Origin: Parvibaculum sp.
Lineage (GTDB): Bacteria > Pseudomonadota > Alphaproteobacteria > Parvibaculales > Parvibaculaceae
Assembly: GCF_030651915.1 (NCBI RefSeq)
Contig: NZ_JAUSBV010000008.1
Coordinates: 372,001-436,000, forward strand
Reading direction: 5' to 3'
DNA length: 64,000 nucleotides
A program made the position numbers and the translations under genes. The first letter of the stretch is position 1. Every line of letters starts with the position of its first letter. The notes beneath the pieces were generated by a model. That model did no database searches, was not told where the DNA came from, and was given only the letters and a program-made list of their open reading frames with translations. Of this stretch, positions 1 to 9,854 are shown in pieces.

Positions 1-261
1 TATATCTACTGGGACCGCCCGAAGACGGTGCCGGTCACCCGCTTCGTAGTGAACGGCGTCGACCAGCGCGCGCGCAGTCTAAAAACGTTCGACCAGATCG
101 AGCGCACCTCGATCGATTTTTACGCGACGGTGCGCAACCTCTACCGGCAAAGCCGCGCCAGCGAGATCGCCAACGGCCAGTACAATTTCGACACACTGCC
201 GGACATCAACGATCTCACTTTCGACACAAACGAACCCAACACTCCCGGTATGAGACCCTGA
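1..261 (+). CDS. mlaA: MlaA family outer-membrane lipoprotein, C-terminal part (5' end outside window)
   Basis: The reading frame is open from the first base and ends at a TGA at 259-261, so only the last 86 residues are present. They contain the family's hallmark stretch, roughly V-N-x-V-D-x-R-A-x-S-L followed by a Tyr-rich helix ending in L-Y-R-Q-S-R-A-S-E-I. MlaA sits in the outer membrane with porins and removes phospholipids from the outer leaflet, passing them to periplasmic MlaC. The next gene is mlaC, which supports the call. The polar, Pro/Asn-rich tail after the helix is usual for alphaproteobacterial members. Confidence 0.85.
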   Translation, partial: YIYWDRPKTVPVTRFVVNGVDQRARSLKTFDQIERTSIDFYATVRNLYRQSRASEIANGQYNFDTLPDINDLTFDTNEPNTPGMRP

Positions 262-326
262 GTTCGCACGCCCGCGCATGTCGCGCCGGCACCGAACGTA
301 CGGAACCGGAAAGCAGGAGATCGCGC

Positions 327-992
327 ATGCCCCGCCATGCTTCGATGCGAGCCGTCATCGCCCCCCTCGTCTTTTGCGCCGCCTTGACGCTGGGGCTGTT
401 TCACGCCGCCGCGCCAGCCCGCGCCAACGACGATCCGAAAGCCTTTGTCGACGCGGTCGCCGTGCGCGCCATCGCCATTATCAGCGACGACGCGGCGACG
501 CCGAAGCAGCGCGAGGAAGCCTTCCGCGACCTGCTGCGCGAAACCGCCGATCTCGACCGCGTCGCCGCCTTCGCGCTCGGTCAGTATCTGCGCACGCCGA
601 CACCCGAGCAGCTCGCCGAATATCGCAGCCTCGTCGAGAACTTCATCGTCAAGGTCTATGTGACGCGTCTCACCGACTACAACAACGAGAAGCTCGAAGT
701 GCTGAGCGCGCAGATGCGCGGCGACACCCAGGCGATCGTCAAGAGCGAGATCCGCTTTCCCGGCGGCCGCCCGCCGGTGACTGTCGACTGGTGGCTGGTG
801 AAAAGCGGCGACGGCTACAGGATCTTCGACATCAATGTCGTCGGCATCTGGCTGGCACAGGAGCAGCGCTCGACCTTCTCGAGCGTCATCCGCAATAGCG
901 GCGGCAATTTCGACGCCCTGCTCGAACACCTGCGGGCCCAGATCGACAAGGCCGAAAAGGGCGACCTTTCGGGCATCGCCAAGCTCGACTAA
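327..992 (+). CDS. mlaC: MlaC-type periplasmic phospholipid-binding protein
   Basis: This 221-residue protein has an N-terminal signal peptide (Arg-rich start, hydrophobic core about residues 8-25, Ala-x-Ala cleavage site near 31). The mature part matches the Ttg2D/MlaC fold: a helical N-terminal half with A-F-A-L-G-Q-Y and E-Y-x-x-L-V-E-N-F-I, then a beta-rich half with V-D-W-W-L and F-D-I-N-V-V-G-I-W-L. MlaC shuttles phospholipid between MlaA and the inner-membrane MlaFEDB transporter, whose genes are not in this window. It starts 65 bp after mlaA and is probably cotranscribed; a hairpin follows at 1023-1050. The ATG at 327 is preceded by a purine-rich AGCAGGAGA. Confidence 0.9.
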   Translation: MPRHASMRAVIAPLVFCAALTLGLFHAAAPARANDDPKAFVDAVAVRAIAIISDDAATPKQREEAFRDLLRETADLDRVAAFALGQYLRTPTPEQLAEYRSLVENFIVKVYVTRLTDYNNEKLEVLSAQMRGDTQAIVKSEIRFPGGRPPVTVDWWLVKSGDGYRIFDINVVGIWLAQEQRSTFSSVIRNSGGNFDALLEHLRAQIDKAEKGDLSGIAKLD

Positions 993-1022
993 AGAAAGAA
1001 CCGTACACGGATCAACCCGGCC

Positions 1023-1050
1023 GCGGCGCCTCCCGAAAGAGGGGCGCCGC
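1023..1050 (+). terminator. Stem-loop after mlaC
   Basis: An 8-bp perfect GC stem (GCGGCGCC with GGCGCCGC) closes a 12-nt loop 31 bases after the mlaC stop. Only a weak U-rich tail (AGCTGTTTGT) follows. It is probably the end of the mlaA-mlaC transcript. Confidence 0.55.
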
Positions 1051-1080
1051 AGCTGTTTGTGGCAGCAAAACACCCCCCTC

Positions 1081-1178
1081 TGTCACTGAACTGTCATAAA
1101 ACTGTCACAAAAGACTTTTCCACAGCGATACCCCATGACTTATCCCCGTGGGACAGACATGACTTATCCCCGTGGGAC
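1081..1178. repeat. Iteron-like array: three 11-bp repeats and two 20-bp repeats with DnaA-box-like sequences
   Basis: Three head-to-tail 11-mers start at 1081, 1092 and 1103, each beginning TGTCA and ending AAC or AAG. TTTTCCACA follows at 1116-1124 and matches the relaxed DnaA box TTWTNCACA. A 20-bp direct repeat, ATGACTTATCCCCGTGGGAC, then occurs at 1135-1154 and 1159-1178; its TTATCCCCG core resembles a DnaA box with two mismatches. The segment is non-coding. Whether it is an origin-like element or an operator array is unknown. Confidence 0.7.
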
Positions 1179-1319
1179 CGGGATGCCACAGCCATGTCAC
1201 CGTGACGCGAAGGCCACGACGCGAATAAAATGCGCCAAAATTCGCCAAAACTTGTCCCCGCCCTGTTGATCAAGGCCGTATCGCGGCACCCGCCAACCGG
1301 ATTTCGGCTTTCGCCGATG

Positions 1320-1368
1320 CACCGGTACACCGGTACACCGGTCGCCCGGTGGAAAATCTGTATACAGA
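1320..1368. promoter_or_regulatory. Tandem 8-bp repeats and a palindrome upstream of the MFS gene
   Basis: The unit CACCGGTA is repeated at 1320-1327 and 1328-1335, with a partial third copy (CACCGGT) at 1336-1342. A perfect 12-bp palindrome, TCTGTATACAGA, follows at 1357-1368. Both lie in the 500-bp non-coding stretch before the MFS transporter and look like regulator-binding sites. No neighbouring regulator gene points to a specific protein. Confidence 0.45.
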
Positions 1369-1506
1369 CAATTCCGGACCCGGTCAGCCGCGGTGTTGCG
1401 CCGAGGCGAAGGTACAGAAACAGGACTTGCCTCTTTCCGCGAACCTCCCCACATTCGCCGGGCGCAACCGGAAGGATTGCGATTCTTCCCGGGGGGCGAC
1501 CATCCC

Positions 1507-2709
1507 ATGACATTCGGCAAACCCATGCACCGGCAGGTGCTGCTGCTGGCGACCGCGCAGGCGCTGTTCCAGACGACGGCCGTTCTCGTCATGACGATCG
1601 GCGCGCTGGCGGGCGCGACGCTGGCGCCGCGGCCGGAACTGGCGACCGCACCCATCGCCGCCATGCTGCTGGGCACGACGCTGGCGACCGTGCCGGCCTC
1701 GATGCTGATGGCGCGGGTCGGGCGGCGGCCGGGTTTCATCCTCGGCGCGCTGGCCGGCGCGGCGGGCGGATTCGCGGCGGCGGCAGGGATGTGGACAGGC
1801 TCGCTGCTGCTGCTCGCGGCGGGCACGTTTCTGGTCGGCGTCTATCAGGGCTTCGCGCAGTTTTATCGGTTCGCGGCGTCGGAAGTGGCCGACGAGGATT
1901 TTCGGCCGCGCGCCATCTCGCTGGTGCTGGCCGGCGGCGTCGTGGCGGCGATCCTCGGTCCGGCGCTGGCGCAATGGGGCGGGCCCTTGCTGGTGCCGGT
2001 CTATACGGGCTCGTTCCTGCTGCTGGCGCTGGTGTCGATCGTCGCCTCCGTTCTCCTGCTCGGCCTCAATGTGCCGCGCCCGGCGCCGCGCGCCGAGGGT
2101 ACCGATGGCGGCCGTCCGCTTGGCGCCATTATCCGGCAACCCGCCTATGCGGTGGCGCTGTTCGGCGCCGCGACCGGCGGCGGCGTGATGATCCTCGCGA
2201 TGACGGCGACGCCGCTGGCGATGACCCATCACCATCATCATCTCTCCGACACCGCGCTGGTGATCCAGCTTCACGTGCTCGGCATGTTCCTGCCGTCGTT
2301 CTTTACCGGCTCGCTGATCGCGCGCTTCGGCGTGTTGCGCATCATGCTGGCAGGCGTCGCGCTGCTGGCGGGCCATGTGACGATGAGCCTGTCGGGGACG
2401 GACTTCGTTTCCTTCGCCTCGGCGCTGGTGCTGCTCGGCGTCGGCTGGAACTTTCTCTATATCGGCGGCACGACGCTTCTGACCGAAACCTATACAGAGG
2501 CCGAAAAGGGCCGCGCCCAGGCGATGAACGACATGACGGTTTTCGGTGTCAGCCTTCTCGCCTCGCTCAGCGCCGGCGCGCTGCATCAGTTGCTGGGCTG
2601 GCAGGCGATGAACATGCTGCTGCTGCCCTGGCTCGGCATGGCGGCGCTGGCGCTGGTCTGGCTGACGGCGCGCCGCCGGAGGCCGCATCGCCGATATTCT
2701 GTGAGATAA
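1507..2709 (+). CDS. Major facilitator superfamily transporter
   Basis: This is a 400-residue integral membrane protein with about twelve hydrophobic segments. A motif-A-like loop, G-R-R-P-G-F, lies between segments 2 and 3 (residues 72-77). A run of five histidines (241-245, preceded by Met-Thr) follows the first helix of the second half. The His-rich stretch is typical of a subgroup of proteobacterial MFS proteins and could touch a metal or only form a loop; the substrate cannot be read from sequence. The chosen ATG at 1507 follows a G-rich ribosome-binding stretch (GGGGGGCGA). The frame is open further upstream to an ATG at 1393, but that would add a polar extension. Confidence 0.8.
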   Translation: MTFGKPMHRQVLLLATAQALFQTTAVLVMTIGALAGATLAPRPELATAPIAAMLLGTTLATVPASMLMARVGRRPGFILGALAGAAGGFAAAAGMWTGSLLLLAAGTFLVGVYQGFAQFYRFAASEVADEDFRPRAISLVLAGGVVAAILGPALAQWGGPLLVPVYTGSFLLLALVSIVASVLLLGLNVPRPAPRAEGTDGGRPLGAIIRQPAYAVALFGAATGGGVMILAMTATPLAMTHHHHHLSDTALVIQLHVLGMFLPSFFTGSLIARFGVLRIMLAGVALLAGHVTMSLSGTDFVSFASALVLLGVGWNFLYIGGTTLLTETYTEAEKGRAQAMNDMTVFGVSLLASLSAGALHQLLGWQAMNMLLLPWLGMAALALVWLTARRRRPHRRYSVR

Positions 2710-2846
2710 TGCGTGGCGCATGCGAAAAATTCGGCGGCGGAGCCGCAATCCGCGTCCGCATTCCTGCCGTTTCAGACCTTCTTAAAGCTTCGGCCTCAGG
2801 ATGGCCGGGTAAGCTTGGGCCTTTGTTTGTTGCGTGAGGTGACGTT

Positions 2847-3398
2847 TTGGATGCGGGGTCTTCTTCGGGCGGCGCGGCGGCGGCAATGAAGCCGGTGCGT
2901 TCGGCGTTGAGCCATGCTTTCGAGAAAGTCTGGATGGCGATCCCGAAGCACGGCCAGCCGATCCCCGACAAGGCCGATTTCCGGCCCGAGCGCTTCGCGC
3001 GCTTTCTGGCCAACATCTATCTGGTCGAACTCCACGACGTGCCGGGCAAGCGCCTGCCGATCCGGCTGGCCGGCAACAATATCCGCGATCATCTGGGTGT
3101 CGACGTCAAGGGCATGAACTATGCCGACTTCGTGCCGCCGGAACGCCAGCACATCGCCGGCGCCTCAATGCCGAAAATGTTCGGGCCGCCGCCGCTCGGC
3201 CGCTGGATCCGCAAGGACATTCTCCACCGCGACGGTCACCGCGAAATGATCGAGATGACGCAGCTGCCAATGTTCGAAGCGGCGACCGGCACGCGGCTGG
3301 TGCTGGGTCTGATCGAGGGTTTCGGCGAGGAACTGCACGGCGAAGGTCAGTTCCGCATCGAGGACCGCGACGCCGAGGTGTTTTTCGAACTCGCGTGA
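2847..3398 (+). CDS. PAS_5-family PAS domain protein
   Basis: This 183-residue soluble protein is almost entirely one PAS-like domain of the PAS_5 (formerly DUF1488-like) type common in Alphaproteobacteria. The domain includes W-M-A-I-P-K-H-G-Q-P-I-P, a P-x-R-L-A-G-x-x-I stretch and R-D-G-H-R-E-M-I. Such proteins carry no output domain, and their partners are generally unknown. The TTG at 2847 has a good ribosome-binding site (GAGGTG at 2836-2841); an ATG at 2886 would remove 13 Gly/Ala-rich residues and has no clear site. A repeat cluster follows its stop codon. Confidence 0.75.
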   Translation: MDAGSSSGGAAAAMKPVRSALSHAFEKVWMAIPKHGQPIPDKADFRPERFARFLANIYLVELHDVPGKRLPIRLAGNNIRDHLGVDVKGMNYADFVPPERQHIAGASMPKMFGPPPLGRWIRKDILHRDGHREMIEMTQLPMFEAATGTRLVLGLIEGFGEELHGEGQFRIEDRDAEVFFELA

Positions 3399-3423
3399 GG
3401 GTTGGGAAAAAGGAAGAAGGGTT

Positions 3424-4006
3424 TCACGCGGAGACGCGGAGACGCGAAGAAGGGAAGGACTCACGCAGAGGCGCAGAGACGCAGAGGTGCTGCGATACGG
3501 CGCAGACGCATCAGGCTTCCCCGGACGCTGTTTTCATTCCTGCCGGGCTTCGCCCGGCAAAAGCAGTCAAGCGACAGAAAACGGGAGCCTGCCACATATT
3601 CATTCCCCTCTGCGCCTCTGCGTGCAAAACCCTTTCTCACAAGGAAGTTGTGCACTCGCCAAAACCAAAAGTGCCATCCCGGCGGAAGCCGGGATCCATG
3701 GGCCGTTCGGCAAGTGGTGAGGTGAAGGGAAGAAGGACTCACGCGGAGACGCGGAGGCGCGGAGAAGAAGAAAAGTGGTTGCGCCTTCGGCGCGAAAGAA
3801 CCACATCGCCAACACACAATTTCGAGGAGCGCCAGCGACGAAGCAACCCAGAAAGCGTCGAATACAGAGTTTGCGGCTTTCTGGGTTGCTTCGCTTCGCT
3901 CGCAATGACGTTTCTTATGAGATTCCATGTCGCTGATGCGAAGCAGCCTCGTCGGCGCGTAGCGCCAGAATTCCTTTCTTCTCCGCGGCTCCGCGGCTCC
4001 GCGTGA
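3424..4006. repeat. Cluster of five related intergenic repeat copies in mixed orientation
   Basis: This 630-bp stretch has no credible gene. Copies built from CACG(C/A)GGAG(A/G)CGCGGAG-type units, often with GAAGAAG after them, lie at 3424-3454, 3461-3486 and 3739-3770 on the plus strand. Inverted copies lie at 3608-3624 (CTCTGCGCCTCTGCGTG) and 3981-4006. Two other elements are embedded: a small palindrome, CATCCCGGCGGAAGCCGGGA, at 3674-3693, and a REP-like inverted repeat at 3840-3910. Frames through this region translate to Arg/Ser-rich low-complexity sequence and look spurious. Confidence 0.75.
3840..3910. repeat. REP-like inverted repeat, copy 1
   Basis: The arms GAAGCAACCCAGAAAGC (3840-3856) and GCTTTCTGGGTTGCTTC (3876-3892) are perfectly complementary. 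They are followed by GCTTCGCTCGCAATGACG. A diverged second copy is at 13503-13575. Transcribed RNA would fold into a long hairpin with a 19-nt loop. Confidence 0.8.
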
Positions 4007-4030
4007 AAAATTCTTTCCTTGCGCCTTCGC

Positions 4031-5650
4031 TCAGGCGCGGCGCAGGTCGGGGAAAGCGTTCTTCGGCGTCGGGGAGCGGCCGTGTTTCTTTTCCAGCACA
4101 CGGCCGATCTCGAGGATCAGTTCGCGATGGTCGATCGGCTTGCCGACATAACCGTCGGCGCCCATCTCGTCATACCGCTTGTTGTCCGGGCCAAGCGAGT
4201 CGGCGGTCAGCGCGATGACCGGAATGTCGCGGAAAGACGCTTCATGCGCGCGGATATGGGCAAGCGTCTCCTTGCCGTTCATCACCGGCATGTGCATGTC
4301 GAGCAGCACAAGATCGAAGGGCCGCGTCTGCAGGTCACGGATCGCGTCGGCGCCGTTTTCGGCTTCGGCGATCGTTATGCCGAGCGGCTCGAGGAAAAGC
4401 CGCGCAACCTTGCGGTTGAGCGCATGATCGTCGACCAGCAGGATCGAAAGACCTTTGGCCCAGCGCACGCCACCGGTGCGGTCGACCTCGGCATCGGCCG
4501 GCGCCTCGCTGGCGCGGCGGCCGGGCATGGCGCGAAAGTTCAGCGTGAAGGTCGAACCATGGCCCTCCTCGCTTTCGACGGTGACGTCGCCTTCCATCAA
4601 TTGCGCCAGCTTGCGGCTGATCGACAGGCCGAGGCCGGTGCCGCCGAAACGGCGCGCGGTGGAAGCGTCGGCCTGGGTGAAGGGCGCGAAGAGCCTGTCG
4701 AGCGTTTCGGCATCCATGCCCATGCCGGTATCGGAAACCGAAATGCGAATTTCGAAGGCGCCGTCATCGGCCGGCACGGCGGTTGCCGAAATATCGATGC
4801 CGCCCTGCTCGGTGAATTTGATCGCGTTGGACACGAGATTGGAAATGCACTGGCGCACACGCACCGGATCGAAACGCAGAAAGGTCGACATCGCGCAGTC
4901 GACCGAAAGTGTCAGCTTGAGCCCCTTTTCCCGGGCACGTGGCGCCCAGAGCTTTTCCATGCGACGCAGCAGATGGCCGAGATCATTGTCGATCGGCGAA
5001 ATGTCGAAGCGTCCGGCCTCGATCTTGGCGAGATCGAGAACGTCGTTGAGGATCGCCATCAGTGTTTTGCCCGAATCGAGGATCGTTTCGAGCTGGTCCT
5101 GCTGTTCGGGCGAGAGATCGCCCGAGGCCATGACCTGCGCCATGCCGAGAATGCCGTTCAGGGGCGTGCGGATCTCGTGGCTGATATTGGCGAGGAAGGC
5201 CGACTTCGCCTCATTGGCGGCCTCGGCCTGCTTGCGCGCCTTCTTCAACTCGCGCTCGCGCTCTCTGAGTGCGGTGACATCGGCACCGACCGCGACCCAG
5301 CCGCCGAAGGACAGCGGAATCTCGACGACCTGCATCACCGTGCCGAGATGGGTCTTCAACTCGACCGGCTCGCCGCGCGCCAGCGTGTCGTGAATGCCCT
5401 TTGCCACTGCAAGCGCGTCATCGTCCGGCAAGTCGGGCACCACCACCTTGACCGCGGTGTACGTTGCTTCGAGATAGGTCTTGCCCTCCCTGAGGGCCTG
5501 GTTGGTGTAGGGGAAGTCGCGCTCGTTCTGCGCGTTGGAGAGCAGGATTTCATGATCGGGGCCGAATATCACGAAACCGCCGGGCAGGCGGTCCACCGCC
5601 TCCCGCACGATCGCGGCCATCTCCTGGTCGCTGATTTTCTTTCCACCCAT
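4031..5650 (-). CDS. Hybrid sensor histidine kinase with PAS and receiver domains
   Basis: This 539-residue cytoplasmic protein lacks membrane segments. An N-terminal PAS domain (about 15-125) is followed by a short coiled coil rich in Glu/Lys/Arg, and a HisKA domain with phosphoacceptor H158 in I-S-H-E-I-R-T-P-L-N-G. The HATPase_c domain has N-A-I-K-F-T and G-G-T-G-L-G-L boxes. A C-terminal receiver (about 400-525) has acidic D407/D408, phosphoacceptor D451 in L-L-D-M-H-M-P and K504. The start is ATG 5650, preceded by AAAGG; a TTG at 5680 would add ten residues. No regulator gene is adjacent, so its target is unknown. A soluble PAS sensor suggests an intracellular signal. Confidence 0.88.
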   Translation of the reverse strand: MGGKKISDQEMAAIVREAVDRLPGGFVIFGPDHEILLSNAQNERDFPYTNQALREGKTYLEATYTAVKVVVPDLPDDDALAVAKGIHDTLARGEPVELKTHLGTVMQVVEIPLSFGGWVAVGADVTALRERERELKKARKQAEAANEAKSAFLANISHEIRTPLNGILGMAQVMASGDLSPEQQDQLETILDSGKTLMAILNDVLDLAKIEAGRFDISPIDNDLGHLLRRMEKLWAPRAREKGLKLTLSVDCAMSTFLRFDPVRVRQCISNLVSNAIKFTEQGGIDISATAVPADDGAFEIRISVSDTGMGMDAETLDRLFAPFTQADASTARRFGGTGLGLSISRKLAQLMEGDVTVESEEGHGSTFTLNFRAMPGRRASEAPADAEVDRTGGVRWAKGLSILLVDDHALNRKVARLFLEPLGITIAEAENGADAIRDLQTRPFDLVLLDMHMPVMNGKETLAHIRAHEASFRDIPVIALTADSLGPDNKRYDEMGADGYVGKPIDHRELILEIGRVLEKKHGRSPTPKNAFPDLRRA

Positions 5651-5893
5651 CGCCGAGCCTTTCGCCACGCGCGCCGCCAAGCAGCGCCCGAGCTCCCTCC
5701 AAATCCCCCGATTTGATCGCTCCCAATCTAGAATTTGCGGATTAAAGCTCCGTGAACAGGGCGGCCCGGACCGCGCCGGTAACGCAAGGGATTCCGGGCG
5801 ATTTTGGTGAAATAGGAGTTTTTTACGGGCCGGCCGATCGGCCCTGCGGCGCGGCGCCCGCCCGCTGGGGGGAGGGTGAACGAAGTCGCCCCT

Positions 5894-7549
<1,656 letters not shown>

Positions 7550-7626
7550 GGCGGGCGGGTATCCTTGGGCTCGGAATTGGAATTGGCGCTTCTTCTAGCG
7601 GATCGCCCGGAAAGGGGCAATCCGGC

Positions 7627-8685
7627 CTATGGCGCCACGGTGCTCTCGGCGGCCTCGGTGACACGCTCGATCAGGTGGAACGGCACCACCGGAACCTTGA
7701 GCCAGGCGATGGCGCCGACAAGGGCGACGAGAAGCACCAGCCACATGCCGAAATTGATGCCAAGGGAAGCGGTGGAAGTCTTCTTTTCCCACCAGGTCCG
7801 GGGCCGGATTCCCTTGACCACGAAAACCGTCTGGGCGGCAAGATTGATGCAGACGATATTCACGCCCAGCAGGGTCGCCGCGCCGAACGCCGCGTCGAAA
7901 TTTCCCGCCCCCAGCATCAGGCCGATCGCAATGGCAGGCGGCAGCAGCGCGACCGCGACCATGACGCCGACCAGCGCGCTCGACAGACCCGAGACCAGGG
8001 AGAGGACGGCGGCGGCGCCCGATGCAAGGGCAAGCGCGATGCCGTCATAGCCAACCCTGGTGCGGCTCAGAAGCTCCGGCGCATCGAAATCTTCCGTCCA
8101 GAGAAAGGCGATGACGACGCCGAGCACGATGGTGAGGCCGATGCCGATAACGTTGGTCATCATCGATTTCAGCATCAGCGCATGATTGCCGAGTGCCGTG
8201 CCCAGCGCGAAGGCAAGATTGGGACCGAGCAGGGGCGCGATCACCATGGCGCCGATGATGACCGCCACATTGTTGTTGAGGAGACCGATCGCCGCGACGA
8301 CGCCCGAAAGCGCCGTGAGGATGAGATAGGTCGAGTCGAGTTCCGAGTTGCGTGCGACCTCCTCATGAATTTCCTCGCGGCTGGCGGCGCCCGTATCGAA
8401 GGCGGGCTTGTTCCCGGCCGTGTCGGGCTCATAGTCCGGGACCGTGCCTTCCACCTTGAATGTGACCGCGCGCCAGGCTTCGCCGCGCCCGATCGCCGTC
8501 TGAACGGCATCCGTATAGGCCTGAACGCAATTCATGTCGCAGACGACACGAACGATGCAGCGCGACCCATCCATATCGGCGCTGCGGGCGGAGAAGACGT
8601 CGATCATCTCATGCTGTTCGGCAAGCGCTGTCAGCGTGTCGGCATAGCCGGCGGGCGCCGTGATCTCGATGACACGAAGCGACAT
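7627..8685 (-). CDS. DUF389 family membrane protein (TIGR00341 type)
   Basis: This 352-residue protein has an N-terminal cytoplasmic region of about 120 residues with a ferredoxin-like look. Six or seven hydrophobic segments then contain the family motif N-N-x-A-V-I-I-G-A-M-V-I-A-P-L-L-G-P and a second S-G-L-S-S-A-L-V-G-V-M-V-A-V-A-L-L-P-P. The molecular function of DUF389 proteins is not established. A stretch of 63 bp separates its start from the stop codon of a gene remnant at 8749-8844. It may be cotranscribed with ettA. Confidence 0.85.
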   Translation of the reverse strand: MSLRVIEITAPAGYADTLTALAEQHEMIDVFSARSADMDGSRCIVRVVCDMNCVQAYTDAVQTAIGRGEAWRAVTFKVEGTVPDYEPDTAGNKPAFDTGAASREEIHEEVARNSELDSTYLILTALSGVVAAIGLLNNNVAVIIGAMVIAPLLGPNLAFALGTALGNHALMLKSMMTNVIGIGLTIVLGVVIAFLWTEDFDAPELLSRTRVGYDGIALALASGAAAVLSLVSGLSSALVGVMVAVALLPPAIAIGLMLGAGNFDAAFGAATLLGVNIVCINLAAQTVFVVKGIRPRTWWEKKTSTASLGINFGMWLVLLVALVGAIAWLKVPVVPFHLIERVTEAAESTVAP

Positions 8686-8748
8686 GGGGGTCCTCCTCTT
8701 TTCCGTACTATCGCAGGAGAGGAAAGAGACCGCATCCGTTACCTTGGC

Positions 8749-8844
8749 CTAGACCGTCTTCATGTATTCGACGAGCTGGTCGAGCGCCGTGCCCCAGCCG
8801 TCCTGGAAACCCATCTCGGCATGGCGCTGTGCGGAGGACGAAGG
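8749..8844 (-). pseudogene. C-terminal remnant of an SRPBCC/AHSA1-type protein
   Basis: Reading from the edge of the tRNA gene, the minus strand gives about 31 codons ending in a TAG at 8749-8751. The end reads H-A-E-M-G-F-Q-D-G-W-G-T-A-L-D-Q-L-V-E-Y-M. This is the usual C-terminal helix of SRPBCC/AHSA1-domain proteins, where G-W-x-x-x-L-D-x-L is conserved. Full members are about 140-160 residues, so the upstream four fifths is missing, cut exactly where tRNA-Ile2 ends. No start codon with a ribosome-binding site is visible. It is probably the scar of a deletion or integration event at the tRNA 3' end. Confidence 0.65.
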
Positions 8845-8845
8845 C

Positions 8846-8922
8846 TGGTGGGCCCGGCAGGACTCGAACCTGCGACCAAACCGTTATGAGCGGTCCGCTC
8901 TAACCAACTGAGCTACAGGCCC
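8846..8922 (-). tRNA. tRNA-Ile2 (anticodon CAT, probably lysidine-modified); elongator tRNA-Met is the alternative
   Basis: The minus strand folds into a 77-nt cloverleaf. The acceptor GGGCCTG pairs with CGGGCCC (one T-G wobble). The D arm has AGCTCAGTTGGTTAGAGC, the anticodon loop is CTCATAA, the variable loop includes TTGGTC, and the T arm is GCAGG-TTCGAGT-CCTGC. A discriminator A and an encoded CCA complete it. A CAT loop with a GGGCC acceptor and TTGGTC variable region is typical of minor isoleucine tRNA, read as k2C-A-U after TilS action. Elongator Met tRNA is less likely. Confidence 0.85.
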
Positions 8923-9098
8923 CCAGCGCCCCGCCATATAGCAGCAAGGGGCACGGCCCGCCAACCGGGAAGCCGGGTTTCAGCACCGCGCCAAGGCTGC
9001 CAAGATCGGCCCGTCCAGCCATTCGGGGGGCGGACAGCCGCCGCAATTTCGCCCCCTTCGACGCCGAAGCTCCGCTCCTGAACGCATTTACAGGAGGC

Positions 9099-9833
9099 AT
9101 GTCCATGCCGCGCCGCTTCATTCCCGCCGCCGCCATCGCCGCGCTCTTTCTGGCCACGACGGCATTTGCCGCACCGGCCCATGCCACCGACACGCCGCCG
9201 CCGCGCACCCTCACCGTCACCGGCGAGGGCGAGAGCGTGGGCGTTCCCGACATCGCCTATATCGACACCGGTGTCGTGACCGAGGGCAAGACGGCCGGCG
9301 CAGCGCTGACCGCCAACACCAAGGCGATGAACGCCATCTTCAAAGGGCTGGAAGAGGCCGGCATCGAGAAGCGCGACATGCAGACCTCGCAATTCTCCGT
9401 CTACCCCGTTTACGAACAGATCGAACCGCAGACCCGACCGCAAATGCCGAAAATCGGCGGCTACCGCGTGCAGAACCAGTTGACCGTCAAGGTCCGCAAT
9501 CTCGACGCGCTGGGCGGCATTCTCGATCAGGTGGTGAAGCTCGGCTCGAACCAGCTTTCGGGCATCCGCTTTGCAATCGACAAGCCCGAACCGCTGATCG
9601 ACGAGGCGCGCAAGAAGGCGGTCGCCGACGCGCTCCGCAAGGCCAAGCTCTATGCGGGTGCCGCCGGCGTGGCGCTGGGCCCGATCCAGACCATCACCGA
9701 AAGCAGCATGGGCTATGCGCCGCCGATGTATGCCAAGAGCATGATGGCGATGGAACGCGATTCAAGCGTGCCCGTGGCCGCCGGCGAGCAGACGCTTTCG
9801 GCCAGCGTGACGCTGGTGATCCGGATCGACTAG
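9099..9833 (+). CDS. SIMPL domain (DUF541) periplasmic protein
   Basis: This 244-residue protein has a clear signal peptide (hydrophobic core about 9-24, cleavage after A-P-A-H-A near 30). The SIMPL domain follows, with R-T-L-T-V-T-G-E-G and V-P-D-I-A near the start, G-Y-R-V-Q-N-Q-L-T-V-K-V-R in the middle, and a helix with D-E-A-R-K-K-A-V-A-D-A. SIMPL/BP26 proteins assemble into periplasmic oligomers linked to envelope and oxidative stress; the exact role is unsettled. AGGAGG lies six bases before the ATG. A strong terminator follows at 9855-9887, so this is a single-gene unit. Confidence 0.88.
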   Translation: MSMPRRFIPAAAIAALFLATTAFAAPAHATDTPPPRTLTVTGEGESVGVPDIAYIDTGVVTEGKTAGAALTANTKAMNAIFKGLEEAGIEKRDMQTSQFSVYPVYEQIEPQTRPQMPKIGGYRVQNQLTVKVRNLDALGGILDQVVKLGSNQLSGIRFAIDKPEPLIDEARKKAVADALRKAKLYAGAAGVALGPIQTITESSMGYAPPMYAKSMMAMERDSSVPVAAGEQTLSASVTLVIRID

Positions 9834-9854
9834 CCGTTTCCAGAACGAGCGGAC

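Noticed and set aside
3395-4006. Several open frames of 70-200 codons through the repeat cluster
   Set aside because: They lack ribosome-binding sites, translate to Arg/Ser-rich low-complexity sequence, and follow the repeat units rather than codon structure.
3739-4006. CRISPR array in the repeat cluster
   Set aside because: Repeat copies are in mixed orientation, vary in length, and are not separated by uniform spacers; no cas gene is nearby.
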